Source: Uranotaenia lowii
Taxonomy: Eukaryota > Arthropoda > Insecta > Diptera > Culicidae
Reading direction: 5' to 3'
Length of the DNA: 64,000 bases
Assembly: GCF_029784155.1 (NCBI RefSeq)
Contig: NC_073693.1
Location: forward strand, 144,648,843 to 144,712,842
This document shows, one piece after another, positions 10,201-20,761 of this stretch (position 1 is the stretch's first letter; each line of letters opens with the position of its first letter). The position numbers and the translations under genes were made by a program. The notes below the pieces were generated by a model. It was given only the letters and a program-made list of their open reading frames with translations, did no database searches and had not been told where the DNA came from.

Positions 10201-11015
10201 TTGTATCCGAATTTCCATACGATTTCTGAAATTTACAAAAAATACGAATTCCGAATCTTATTCCAGATTAGAATTTTATGAGCCAAGTTATTCATGAATC
10301 AATTATTTAAATTGTTAAGTTCAGGTTTAATCTAAATTTACAATTTAAATTATTTATTTTCAATCTGCATTGTGAATCAGAATTAAAATATGAATTAACA
10401 TAGATCTGAATCTTACTTTTAAATTTTGGATAGCCATTTTGAGGCTTTTTTTTTAATTTTGTGTTTAAACTATGTTCAAGAATTTCGAATTTGAATATCA
10501 AACGAAATTTCTCTTTTTTCATATTCGGAAAACTATTATCAAAATATTGAAAATGCATATCATCTCAAAAAATATGATTCAAATTTGATATGAAATCTAA
10601 AACCAAATTTGAACAAGGATTTCAAAGCAGCTTTTCATTTCTAATTTCTTATGATAATTCGAGCTGAAAATCAACAATCCTGAACTAGATACGGAATCCA
10701 AAATTCGAAAAACTTAACGATAAATACACTTTTGGTTATGGGAATTATGGAATCAGAAAATACGAAAAGGGTATGATTTAATTCAATATTCAATATTCAG
10801 ATCTGAATTTCAATGAAAATGTGAGAAAATTTTGTAAAAGTGTAGCAGAATTTTGGACTTGGGTTGGGGTTTTTGCATTAGTTTTGAGTCTAGAATGTTA
10901 CTGTTGATTACCTTTACACTATAATCAAAATTTGGTTCGTTTTAAATTTAAAATTTTGAGTGTAGAGTAGAATCTCTCGCATACTGTTTTGGATCCTCAT
11001 AGGGGGGGTTTAACC

Positions 11016-11870
11016 TAGGGTTGCCATCCGTCCCGCCAATGCGGGACATGTCCCGCTTTTTTGTTGAATGTCCCGCCGTCCCGCTTTTTCCTCAAAATGT
11101 CCCGTTTTTATTTTTCAAGGAAATCTTTTACAAAATCCACTGACTCACACTGGAATAATCCAAACTTTATTAACAATTTCAATTCAGTAGTTCGTCACAA
11201 AAAATCTTTCGAATACGAATTTTTTCTCAAAATAAGCAACACAATACATAATTTTTTTCGAATACTTCTTTTTTCTCAGAATACGCATTAATTTTTCAGA
11301 TTTTACATAAGACAATACTCAGTAGCCCTGAAGTTACAATAAAATTCTAATTCAGTTAAACGTTCTTGGATCACGTTCAACCAATACAATTCTAAAAAAT
11401 TTTGGTAGGTATGAAGAAAACATCGTTTGGGTTGCTTCCAAATTATCAAAGTTTTCAATCTATCGACAGAATCTTAGTTAAATCGCTTTTTATGCACCAC
11501 CATTTTCGACTCAATTGTCCAATTATACATTTTCTGACGGAAGTTTTCTTGAGTTTCAAACTATTAAAACAAATTTGAAATTCATTTGTACTTCTCTCAA
11601 ATAATGTGTAAATTTGCGAGAACCGTGTTAAAATAACCACGTTTATGGCAAAAATCGTGTAAATAGAAATCATGTAAAAAGAAATTAATCCACGTTAAAA
11701 AACCTTAGTGTACTTTCTATGAATAACTTTTGCTGATGATATACGTACAAGTTTTGCAATACAATCAAGCTTTTTTCAAAAGTTTCTTTAATGTCCCGCT
11801 TTTTTCGGCTGTGTCCCGCTTTTTAGTCGTGAAATGTCCCGCTTTTTTCTGAAAGTATCTGGTAAGCCTA
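11016..11870. mobile_element. hAT-like non-autonomous element with 8-bp target duplication
   Basis: The termini are TAGGGTTGCCA at the left and its imperfect complement TGGTAAGCCTA at the right. Directly outside both ends is the same 8-bp word GTTTAACC (11008-11015 and 11871-11878), the target-site size of hAT elements. Both subterminal regions are packed with TGTCCCGC words, which could be transposase-binding repeats. The 855-bp body has no transposase ORF, so it would depend on an enzyme made elsewhere. Confidence 0.75.
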
Positions 11871-11917
11871 GTTTAACCCCCAAACCCCCCCCCCCCCCCC
11901 CTGTTCCTACGTCCATG

Positions 11918-13399
11918 CAATGATTATAACCGTTTTTTTATGAATATTTATTCACTGTTCTTGAAAACGTTATTTGAATGTCACGTGGAATATTCATCAA
12001 AGTATAATATATGTATGTTATTTTAGCATTCTTTTCAGAAAAGAACTAAGGTTTAGGAACGAATTATGAATTCATGATTATTAGGAAGGGCTATCTTCAA
12101 AGTAAATCAAAATAGGATATGAGCTATAATTTCATTTTCAAATCAAAGAATTTCAATCAAGGTATAGTTTTAAAATTTTGTTGAAAATTAAATGTTCAAC
12201 GAAGTCTAAAATTAAATGTGAAGTTATCCATCTGAAAAGGATTCGAATTTTCATTGGATGCAATATGTAAAAATGAGTATTATTTTTAAAATTCAGATTA
12301 CTAATCATGACTAATCAAAACTGAGTACATTTCGCGCGTTGCATTTGAGACGACAACTTGCGGAAAAAAATGCATTCTTTGAACCGCATTAACTTTTTTG
12401 TTTCAAGTTGAATTGTGTTGCAGTCTTCGGGTAAAACATTTGTTTCAATTTAGGCTTTATTAAAATTATTCATAAAAATGCATTCGACCAGAGAAGAAAT
12501 AAATTTGTTGATGATAAACCAGTATTTTTCGCTCCTCCCGGGCAAAATACCTTAAACTCCTATTCACGCCTGAGACTCTAGCAACCCCTCCCTTAGGTCA
12601 CATCTTTTCTGAGATTTGTGTAACTTAGTAGCGAATATAATATGTACTCTTTTCCATTTTATATGCACCAAATTCTTATATCAATTTTTTGGCAGGTCGT
12701 TTATGAAACTCTGTTTTTTTCTTATTTTTAACTCTGTTAAAATATCTCTATACCCAAACAGATCAGGATTAAAGTTTTTATAATTTACCATTTTTTTTAT
12801 CCCAATTTCAAGTGCCGTAATCCGGGGTAAGATTGATCACTTTTTTCAATATATTTCGATTATTTCATCTGTTAAGGGGAATGTGGCATGTTTTATATTT
12901 TTAAAACCAGTACTCGACTCCTATGAACGTAAAACATGGATGCAGCATGCAGAAATTTATTAGACTACTTTAAATTTGATTTAAAATCGTTTTAGTCTCT
13001 GTTCAGAATTTGATGATTTGGGGTGACATCGATCAGTCTCTATTTTGACGGTTTTAACGAGTTTTCTTGATCATAAAGGATAAAAAAAACATTCATAATA
13101 TTCACATATGCTAGTTTATCTATTTAACCTTGATTTCTAACGTTTTATTTAAAAGTATTAATAATCGAAAAAAGAACTATGATGCTGCCTACATTTAGGT
13201 GCAACATTTTTAATAATGGCTAAATAGTTTAAGTTTTAAAATACAAATGAATTATTTTTTAATAGAGCAGGGAAAAGCCCCCGGGAGTTGGTCACCATTC
13301 AAGACCATTCTCCCGAAGGCATAAAACCTCCTAACTTTTTTTATTCATTTGTTTTTTCAATATTTTTCGTACAATTTTTATGATTACACAGATTTTTTT
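11918..13399. other. AT-rich intergenic DNA with one repeat-terminus-like motif
   Basis: No gene seen. At 12812-12840 the phrase gccgtaatccggggtaag followed by attgatcac, and again ggggtgacatcgatca near 13019, resemble ends of a dispersed repeat, but no matching inverted end was found. A GC-rich patch lies at 13267-13320. Confidence 0.4.
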
Positions 13400-13467
13400 T
13401 TATAAACGCTTCAAATATTCGGGCTCATTGATTGAGAGCTGTATTTTCCTCAAATTGTGACTGTTGT

Positions 13468-13512
13468 AGGTTGCGGTGGTGGGTGGCGGTGGTGGGTGGC
13501 GGTGGCTGGCGG
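13468..13512. repeat. Short minisatellite GGTGGCGGTGGTG
   Basis: About three imperfect copies of a GGTGG/CGGTGGTGG unit within the 3' UTR of the minus-strand retrotransposon fragment. Confidence 0.8.
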
Positions 13513-13706
13513 AGAGGTATAAAAACAAAATTGTATGGAGGCAATTAGTGGCAGGCAGATATGTTTGAAGTGAGGAACTGGACTTCTTTCAAGTCTCCAG
13601 TGAGATTACTCTCTGTTAAGGAGACTTTGAAAAACTGGCCTACGGCAGGTTCAACGATCTGGTTTGTTTTACTGTTGTTTCATACTAAGAAGTTCTCCAA
13701 GTTGTT

Positions 13707-14437
13707 TTAGATATGAACTTTGAGTTGACGTTTGAAACTGACTTTATTCCTTATGATTTTTAAGTGTGCTGTTAGACTGTTATACTTCATTTTACTGAAG
13801 TATTCAGGGGATCTTTTCATGTTTTCTGTGTTTGGTCTTCTTTGTGTTAGGTTTTCTCTCGTTCTTGTGGGGAATCTATGACTCTGTTGCTGGACATGTT
13901 GATTGTGGTGACAGAGTGGATTATACAGTACGTTGTGAATCTGCACTATACTCTGTAGTTCTCTTAGTGCATCTATCGGTAGAACAGATAACGGGGCTTC
14001 TTTAAATAGGCTGAGCGTGGAGAAGAGTTTGGGTCGTTTGTAAACTGCTTTCAGACATCGATTTTGCATGGCCTGGAGTGGTCTAATATTGCTTTTCCTT
14101 GCAGCTCCCCAGATAAAGACCATGTATTGCAGTTTAGACTGTACAAAAGCATGATAGAGGTACGTCAGCTGTTTAGTGGGTACGATCCTCGAAATTTTCC
14201 ACATTAAGCTGTGTATAGCCCTAAGCTCTTTTCTGAGCCTGTCAACGTGCGCATCCCATTTTAGAAATTCGTCAAAGATAAGCCCAAGGTACTTGAAGCT
14301 TTTAACTTGTTTGATTACTGTTGTACCAGTCTGAAGCAGATTCTCACATTCAATGCGCCGATTGGCTGTCCTAAAAATGACGTACTTGGTTTTGTCCAAG
14401 TTTAGCGAAAGAAGATTGGAATTGAAGTATCCTTGAC
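13707..14437 (-). pseudogene. C-terminal reverse transcriptase fragment (CR1/L2-like)
   Basis: About 243 residues are homologous to the thumb and C-terminal region of non-LTR reverse transcriptases. Seen in order: LSLNLDKTKYVIF (the segment just after the catalytic palm), FKYLGLIFDE with LKWDAHVDRL, LTYLYHAFVQSKLQY, WGAARKSNIRPLQ and QNRCLKAVY. The catalytic FADD/YADD box and endonuclease are missing, so it is inactive. The open frame continues upstream to 14504, but those roughly 20 codons (MGHFFSLF...) derive from the neighbouring inverted-repeat element, not the retrotransposon. The C-terminus ends RQLKVHI with the stop at 13707. Confidence 0.75.
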
Positions 14438-14519
14438 CATTTTTTATTTTCAATTTATCTTTTATAATGAAGAAGTAATGGAACAAAGAAAAAAAGTGGC
14501 CCATGGTTCTTCACTCTCC
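14438..14519 (-). mobile_element. Terminal fragment of the GTGGGGAATC inverted-repeat family
   Basis: On the minus strand this matches the left end of the element at 30185-32033: gggagagtg, then a degenerate gaaccatgggccac, then a stretch identical in layout (tttgttccattacttcttc versus tttccataacttctttat forms). Only one terminus is present. Confidence 0.65.
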
Positions 14520-15545
14520 CAAAAAGTTTTATATTAAAAGTTTAGAATTTTTATAATTTTTTTTGGTACAGATTCTGTTTACAAACAGGGCAGATTTTAA
14601 GAATTTGGTGAGAATAAGTACAGATTTCTCCATTTGAAAAAAAGTAGACTACGAACAGCGTTTTGATGCAGGAAATAGAAACCATATCGATTGAACATTT
14701 CATTAAGAAAGAGACAAAATTTATATTTATGTGGTTGTAAATAATGAAAAATAATAACACAATTGAAAGTAGCTTCCTGTCACGTGTCACGGCTCGTCTC
14801 CATCGGATTATCTCGATATATTCTTTCTTACATGATGTACATGAAACCTCATTCTACAAAATGGAACACAACACTTCCTGTTACTCAAATATCTATATTC
14901 AATTCACAGAATTTTGTCTATTGATTTCTGAAACATAAAATGCCATATTTTGGTCTTCTTGATGTGTGAATAATGTCAAACAATACACTGGGAAAATATA
15001 GAATTTTGTGCAGATTTTAAGGTGAAAATTTTTCTTTACCAGCAATTTTTTCTACAAAGAATAAATTCTATAATGAAAACCCTGTGGATAATTTTTTAAA
15101 TAATTTTGTTTTCGCTGCTAAAACAAGAAACCCAAATTCAACCTTTTATTTTTAATTTTCAGCTGAATTGTGTTTACAAACTTATTTGGTTCAAAAATTG
15201 AAATCTGGAAATTGAATTGACAAGCAATCTAAAACATAAAGAACCGCGAAGAAATCTATGACGAGAAACATCGAAATTTGGCATTCTATATCCAGAAACC
15301 CCTGGACTAAATTTAGCCTTTTTAAGTATCGGCAAACGTTGTGTTCAATTTTGTCGAATAAATTTTAACACGTTAATTCAGTACATTCGATTTATACTTC
15401 AAAGTGTAGCACACTGTCAGCAAGCGAAAAAAACTAAATATGTGTTATGTTCATGATCTCATGAATTTCTCAACAATTTATTTACAAGCTAAACCTTTTT
15501 CTGAATTTTGAAATTGCATTCTGAATCTCAATTCTGAACTTGAAT
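14520..15545 (+). repeat. Dispersed repeat segment, copy 2 (14849-15560), in AT-rich DNA
   Basis: From 14849 the sequence is a diverged copy of 9481-10200 in the same orientation, ending near the transposase pseudogene. The preceding 330 bp are AT-rich without recognised features. Confidence 0.7.
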
Positions 15546-16500
15546 TCAAAAATTGCGCATCGAATTTCCATCCAGATAAAAAAGCCAGTTTGCCTTGAAC
15601 TGCTGCTCGTCCTTAGCAGTTTTTTTGGTCTTCTTTAGGTTCCGCTTGACAATAGCCCAGTATTTCTCGATTGGGCGGAGCTCTGGCATGTTAGGAGGGT
15701 TCTTGTCCTTGCGAACCACCTGCACGTTGTTGGCGGCGTACCACTCCATGGCCTTTTTACCGTAATGGCGAAATCCGGCCAACACAGTTCGGAACAACCG
15801 TGTTTCTTCAGAAAAGGCAGCAGACATTTATTCAAACACTCTTTCACGTAAATTTGTTGGTTGACAGTCCTTGAAGCTATGAAAATGCTGCTTTTCAAGG
15901 CACAGGTACAGATGGCTTGCCAAACCAGATATTTCTTCGCGAACTTTGACAGTTTCAAGGGCTTAAAAATATCTGCTACCTTTCCCTTTCCTTTTGTCGT
16001 ATAAAACTCCTGTCACGGAAGCTGCTTGTAGTCGGCTTTGACGTAGGTTTCGTCGTCCATTACCACGCAGTCAAACTTCGTCAGCAACGTCGTGTACAGC
16101 CTCCGGGATCGCGCTTTGGACGTTGTATTTTGTTTATCATCGCAATTTGGAGTCACTACCTTCTTGTAAGTCGATAGTCCGGCTCGTTTTTTGGCTCGAT
16201 GCACGGCTGTAGACGATACACCCAGCTTATTTGCGGCATCTCGAAGAGAGAGGTTAGGGTTTCACTTGAAACTACCGGCAACTCTCTTTGTCATCTCAGC
16301 GGCTTCCGGTTTTCGATTTTTCCCCGATCCTGACTTCCTGGCTGTCGACAAACGTTTCCCAAACACTTTAATTACATTTGTAACGGTTGATTTGGCAACT
16401 TTTGGCGATTTTGCGAGTAGCTCGGATTTTCGCGATGCGCGAGCAAAATTTTGATACGCTGCTCTTATTCCTTGGACAGCTTTTTGACAACTAAAGAGTG
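15546..16500 (-). pseudogene. DD37E Tc1/mariner-superfamily transposase (ITmD37E-like), decayed
   Basis: This encoded a cut-and-paste transposase. On the minus strand the catalytic domain reads VVMDDETYVKADYKQL (first Asp, near 16040), KKYLVWQAICTCALKSS, WPDFA (second Asp) and NPPNMPELRPIEKYW (catalytic Glu). After allowing for the frame change, 37 residues separate the second Asp from the Glu, the DD37E signature described from mosquitoes. A TGA stop follows YKQLP at about 16010, and a frameshift lies around 15775-15785, right at the second Asp. The N-terminal helix-turn-helix part (16200-16500) is recognisable only in scattered frames. No terminal inverted repeats were identified. Clearly inactive. 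Confidence 0.82.
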
Positions 16501-17228
16501 AATTCTAAAATCAAAATAGGAGCAACATTCTACACACACACCTTCAACATGAGGGGTGTTCAGGTTTGTTAAATGCAAAATTGAAGAAATACGTCAAGTT
16601 GATATTGACCAAATTTTGACCGTATCACCCTTTAACAGTAAAGTCACAGGGATTTGAATTTTGGAAATCACTAATAAATTTCATAGTTAGTTGAAGGCTC
16701 TCAATGCCTAATCCCAAAACTAATGGGCCGTTTCTCGTGGCAGCAACAGAAAAATAAAGTCTATCCATCCGTGTCCTTTGGTCAATTACACACATATTGT
16801 TGCCTTGGACGGGTTGGATTGCTCAGAATGACACTGGCTTAGTGGGTACTTTTCCATGAAATTGTGCCCGCTAAATTATGAAGCAGGAAGGGAATGCAAT
16901 TAACCCCATTTTTTGGGCTCGCTCATATCCCGCGTGCCCTTTGGCAGGATTAAATCCGGCATCCGTTTCATCCGCCGAAGATTGAACCTTTGAAAAGCGA
17001 CGCAATCGTCTGACTTTTGTATGTGAGTGTGTTTGTAGTTGTGTTCAAGAGTCACTACATTCCGTGTTTTAGTGTATCAAGTCATAATTTCTGCCCGAAA
17101 AGCCCATATTCGGGTGTCGTGTTCTGGTCGTAACGCGCCAAAGTTGGTGATGACTTTTTTGGCTCTGATCCGGCTCGGCTGAGTTGAGTTACCCATTACT
17201 TACTTAGGTGGGGCTCAGCTGTAGATAC
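16501..17228. other. Unique DNA of mixed composition, no gene recognised
   Basis: From about 16730 to 17220 the sequence is less AT-rich than its flanks and shows no repeat signature or coding frame. It could be single-copy intergenic or intronic DNA, bounded on the right by the TA-flanked element at 17231. Confidence 0.4.
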
Positions 17229-17886
17229 TAGGGTAACGGACTTATTTTGGACCGGGTACATATTTTGGACCACCTTGTAGCTTTTTGCCAATATTTCTCT
17301 TGTAAGTCATGTTATTCATAAAAATTTTGAACAAATATAGTTAAAGCTACTTCTTATGATTCTAATCACATCTAAAATTTTCTTTAAGTAAGCTGTTAAC
17401 GGAGAGAAAATTTAAACTAAAGTTTTGATTTTCCACAGTTGGACCGAATCAGGGCCATTTCAAGAGGACGTGCCATTATTAGAGTCAACTTTCAAGAGGT
17501 TTGCTGCATAGCGGTGATGAATTTTACAAATACAAACATGTTCACAGCTATGATAAAACACGTGAAAACTATTTTGCAGGCTCGAAAAAGCAAAATAACT
17601 GGCTTTAATAGCAATTTGACCCATGTCGAAAATAGGTCCTACTTTATTCCTTAGGGACTTATTTTGGACCACTCAACATAACCTGGGTATTAAACTTGCT
17701 GTTAAATGTTCATGAACGTAATAAAACGTTGTACGACGATATGAAAGAATAATGCACACTATTTCAATCACTCTTTATGTATAAAATTTGGAATTTAAGC
17801 ATGATTTTATTTAAAACTCGCCAAAGCCCAAACTCGCCTTTAGACGAGGTTCACTTTAATCGGCATAAAACCAAGCCAATCATAGT

Positions 17887-18504
17887 TTTAACTTACTTTT
17901 TGTGCACTATGCTTTGAATCACGGTAATCGTTTGATTAGCAGTTTGATTATTCAGAAGGAGTTTCAACGAAGGTCCATGGAGTTCAACAGTGTCAACGCA
18001 GTCGAATTGCGACACAAGTTGACAAAGTTCGATATTGAACTAGTGTTCACTAGCTCTAATAATCAACTGAAATCCATCTTAGGATCGACAAAAGATCCAG
18101 TGGAGCTCTTTCATAGATCTGGTGTGTACAAAATCAGTTGTTCCGACTGTGATAAGGTGTACATTGGACAAACCAAAAGGAAGTTGATTGATAGATTCGA
18201 GGAACACATGGCTATAGCTAGATCTGACTCAAAGAAGAAAATTCTTCCTTCACAGAATCCTAGATCTGCAGTAGCTTTACACATGTGTGAATCTGGTCAC
18301 TCTATTGATCGAGGAAATGTCTCGCTGATCCGGTCTTTGAATAGTAATTCGCTTAAATTGGATGTTGCTGAAAGCATTGAAATCTTCAATGAAAAATCAG
18401 TTCATCTCTTAAACGGAGACACCGGACCAGGACACACTTGGTTGTTCAAATTCTTAGGTAAAAGAAATACAATAATTTACCTGACAATGCCCAAAAGCGG
18501 GTAG
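17887..18504 (+). pseudogene. Penelope-like element: C-terminal region with GIY-YIG endonuclease
   Basis: About 200 residues match the end of a Penelope-like polyprotein: a linker (LRHKLTKFDIELVFTSS, LKSILGSTKDPVELFHRS) followed by a GIY-YIG nuclease core, GVYKISCSDCDKVYIGQT, then KLIDRFEEHMA and a His/Glu-containing segment (SAVALHMCESGHSID, VAESIEIFNE). In Penelope-like elements this nuclease makes the nick used for target-primed reverse transcription. The reverse transcriptase domain is absent, so this is a 5'-truncated copy. The first codon of the frame is GTG and is not a real start. The domain itself is undisturbed by stops. It lies inside the 17231-20759 element. Confidence 0.88.
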
Positions 18505-18766
18505 AAAATAATTTAGCACTACCAGAAAACACCCATAATAGGGTAGGTAGACCCAAAAGACAGACAACGGCACAACTGCCGAGCATTCGGAGGTTTCTGC
18601 TACCTAGTAGTAGCTTACCTAACCCGGACAATATAAGGGAGGGAAACGATACACATTCATCAATCGAAAACGTTCACTGAAGAAGGTAGTAAGTTGCTAT
18701 CGAAATACTGGTATATGAACTTTTCATTTACCGTGGTTGAATTAAAAGGAATCTTTCGATTGCTTT
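18505..18766 (+). mobile_element. Penelope-like element 3' region
   Basis: Non-coding sequence after the Penelope-like ORF. The last 110 bp recur on the minus strand at 50351-50456, ending with the same word gattgcttt, which places the 3' terminus near 18766. It includes the hammerhead-like motif at 18666-18725. Confidence 0.75.
18666..18725 (+). ncRNA. Hammerhead-ribozyme-like motif in the Penelope-like element
   Basis: The parts of a type I hammerhead are in order. Stem I 5' strand GAAAACGTTCA (18666-18676) is followed by core CTGAAGA (18677-18683), stem II GGTAG/CTATC (18685-18701), core GAAA (18702-18705), short stem III TACT/GGTA (18706-18713), U-A at the cleavage position (18714-18715) and stem I 3' strand TGAACTTTTC. 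Five pairs nearest the core of stem I are perfect. Deviations: one extra A (18684) between the core and stem II, and a stem III with no real loop. Penelope-like elements are known to carry minimal hammerheads with very short stem III. Activity of this copy is not shown. Confidence 0.55.
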
Positions 18767-19607
18767 GATTCAGTTGAATCATTCAACCAAGTAGGCTCAT
18801 ACCACAACAGAATCAATTTTTTATTGACTCATTCCTTTTTATGCTCCATGAAAAATTATTGAAAGTTTGGTCTTAAAGTTTCAACCATTTAGGATTGCCA
18901 GTAAAATAGTGCATTCAGGAATGATTTTCAAGAAAAAAAACTTGGGTTGGTAGAAGAAACGAAATATAAAACTCGTCTAAAGGAGGGGTTTGGAAAAAAA
19001 ACGACAGCAATTCGCAAATATGCAACGAGTTTAATTTTTGAAAAGTTGAAATATCTCTGTAAATATTAGAACAATTTTATCAAATAATATATTCAATTAT
19101 AGTTATATATGTTTCAAAACTTGGGAAAACGTGGTTGAAATGTGAAAATTTTACAAGCGATAATGTAGTAAAAATCTAGTTTTTCAGCCCCTGTGGTTAT
19201 GCAATTTAAAAAAAAACTGTTGGAAAATTACTCCGTCGACAAATTTTATCATAGAACAAAGTTAGTATCAAACTTAAAACTGTTTTTTTTTCGAAAAAAG
19301 ATCTGGCTTTTAGATGGCTAAAAAGATAACATAAATCTCGCACATTTTTGATCTTTTTAAATCTATCTACAGAACTGAAGCCAAACCAAATCCACTAAGG
19401 TTTTGGAAGTCAAAATGCATCAATTGATGTCGCGAAGTTCATGATGTCAGACTTTCTCAACTTATCATTGGGTCGCCTGAAGGAGATTTGCGTTCTGAAA
19501 ATTGAGCCTAAAGATAAGCCAACTGGCCATTATTGAACACTGCAGAACAAATTTCGTCGAGATTTCAGTGTGCTGTCAGAATTTTCATAACATTTGGAAC
19601 ACACTAT
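18767..19607. other. AT-rich interior of the 17231-20759 element, nothing recognised
   Basis: No ORF or repeat was recognised between the Penelope-like tail and the TTAA-flanked element. It is presumably body sequence of the host inverted-repeat element. Confidence 0.45.
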
Positions 19608-19611
19608 TTAA

Positions 19612-20332
19612 GGGGGGGGTAGGGTCTAACACTTTCAAAAAATCGATTTTTTTATTTTCTTATTGTAAAACATTTGAAGAATGTTGTGTCAAATTTTCAA
19701 GTCAATTGAAGCAAAACTGTAGAAGTTATAGGCCTTTATCTCCTCCTATCTAATACGACAAGAAAGCAAGAGCAGAAACTTCAAACGCGTTTTTCTCGAA
19801 AGCACATTTTTAAAGTCCGTGGACATCGTCATTTGAAAACTACTTATCCGATTCTTTTCAAATTTGGAACATATTTTCTACATATAAAATACCAGACCCC
19901 AACGTTTTTCTTTTTTGATTTTTTTACTTTGGGGAGATTTTAGAGGTGAAAAATGACGGATTTTTAAGTGAAAAATCGTAGTTTTTACTTCAAACAGCCA
20001 CAAAAATTTCATTAAAATATGTTTTAGTTAAATAAAAACGTTGGGGTCCAGAAAAACATCTATTAAAAATATTTTGCTCTGATTTTTTGACTTCAGATGA
20101 TTCTGTGCTGAGATACAGTGTCCACCGCAAATCCTGTTTTCTAAACGGCATCCTCGAAAATGCTCCGTCACCGGCTCATTTTTCAATATTTTTCTACAAA
20201 AAAATTACTAAATGTTCTTTTAACAATGCTTTGTATAATGCAAAAAATTTGAATACATTTGTTTAAACGATAGCTCTAGAAAAAAATCGTGAAAATGGTG
20301 TTTTTTTATACCCGTTAGACCCTACCCCCCCC
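19612..20332. mobile_element. TTAA-flanked non-autonomous element (piggyBac-type target site)
   Basis: Left end GGGGGGGGTAGGGTCTAAC and right end GTTAGACCCTACCCCCCCC are perfect inverted copies over 19 bp. Each is bordered by TTAA (19608-19611 and 20333-20336), the target site duplicated by piggyBac-superfamily transposases. The 721-bp body lacks a transposase. It sits inside the older 17231-20759 element. Confidence 0.85.
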
Positions 20333-20761
20333 TTAACAGAGTAATTTTACTGCTTTTACTCTATTCATATCGAACAAACAAAACTTGACTAATCAAGAAC
20401 AATAAGAAAAAACAAAATTATTTGAATAATTCGCATAATTGCGCATCAATCGCTGTCGAAATATAGCAAAATTTAGAAAAAAAAACGTTTTTAGCTCAAG
20501 GGTGGTCCAAAATAGGTTCAAAGGGTGGTCCAAAATAAAAACCTGGTGGTCCAAAATACTGACCAGAGTAATGATCGAAAACACGTGTTTTTAAGGCTTA
20601 AATCTTGTAACATTGCAACAAACGACGATATTTTTCGATAGAAAAACCTTGATCTCCGTAATGAACGGATAAAGCAGGCGAAAATTGTAACAAATGCTTT
20701 TTTATTCCAAGAAATAGCATGGCCACTTCCCAAAGCGGTCCAAAATAGGTCCGTTACCCTA

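Larger units (their letters stand above)
8856..11917. repeat. Dispersed repeat unit with inverted CGTAGGAA ends and long G/C tracts
   Basis: The left end reads CAGGGCCGTAGGAA, then about 20 G at 8882-8900, then tttgg. The right end, read on the minus strand from about 11917, is similar: GGACGTAGGAACA, a long G tract, then tttggggg. A third such terminus lies at 60725 on the minus strand (CAGGGCTGTAGGA). The interior is very AT-rich, without long ORFs, and shares a segment with 14849-15560. A hAT-like element (11016-11870) has inserted near the right end. Whether the two ends belong to one element is an inference; no target duplication was found. Confidence 0.4.
13400..14437 (-). mobile_element. 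5'-truncated CR1/L2-type non-LTR retrotransposon, 3' end only
   Basis: The minus strand carries the last part of a reverse transcriptase ORF (13707-14437) and a 3' UTR running to about 13400. Its 5' end abuts sequence of the GTGGGGAATC inverted-repeat family (14438-14519), so it either inserted into or was captured with that element. A short G-rich minisatellite (13468-13512) lies in the 3' UTR. Clade assignment is tentative. Confidence 0.65.
17231..20759. mobile_element. 3.5-kb inverted-repeat element with TA target site and GTCCAAAATA repeats
   Basis: The left end GGGTAACGGACTTATTTTGG and right end CCAAAATAGGTCCGTTACCC are inverted copies with one mismatch over the first 20 bases. TA lies outside each end (17229-17230 and 20760-20761). 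The motif GGTCCAAAATA or its complement recurs three times near the left end (17243, 17261, 17660) and four times near the right (20504, 20527, 20548, 20737), a layout typical of subterminal transposase-binding sites. No transposase of its own was found. The interior has received a Penelope-like fragment and a TTAA-flanked element. TA duplication suggests the Tc1/mariner superfamily, but this is unproven. Confidence 0.75.
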
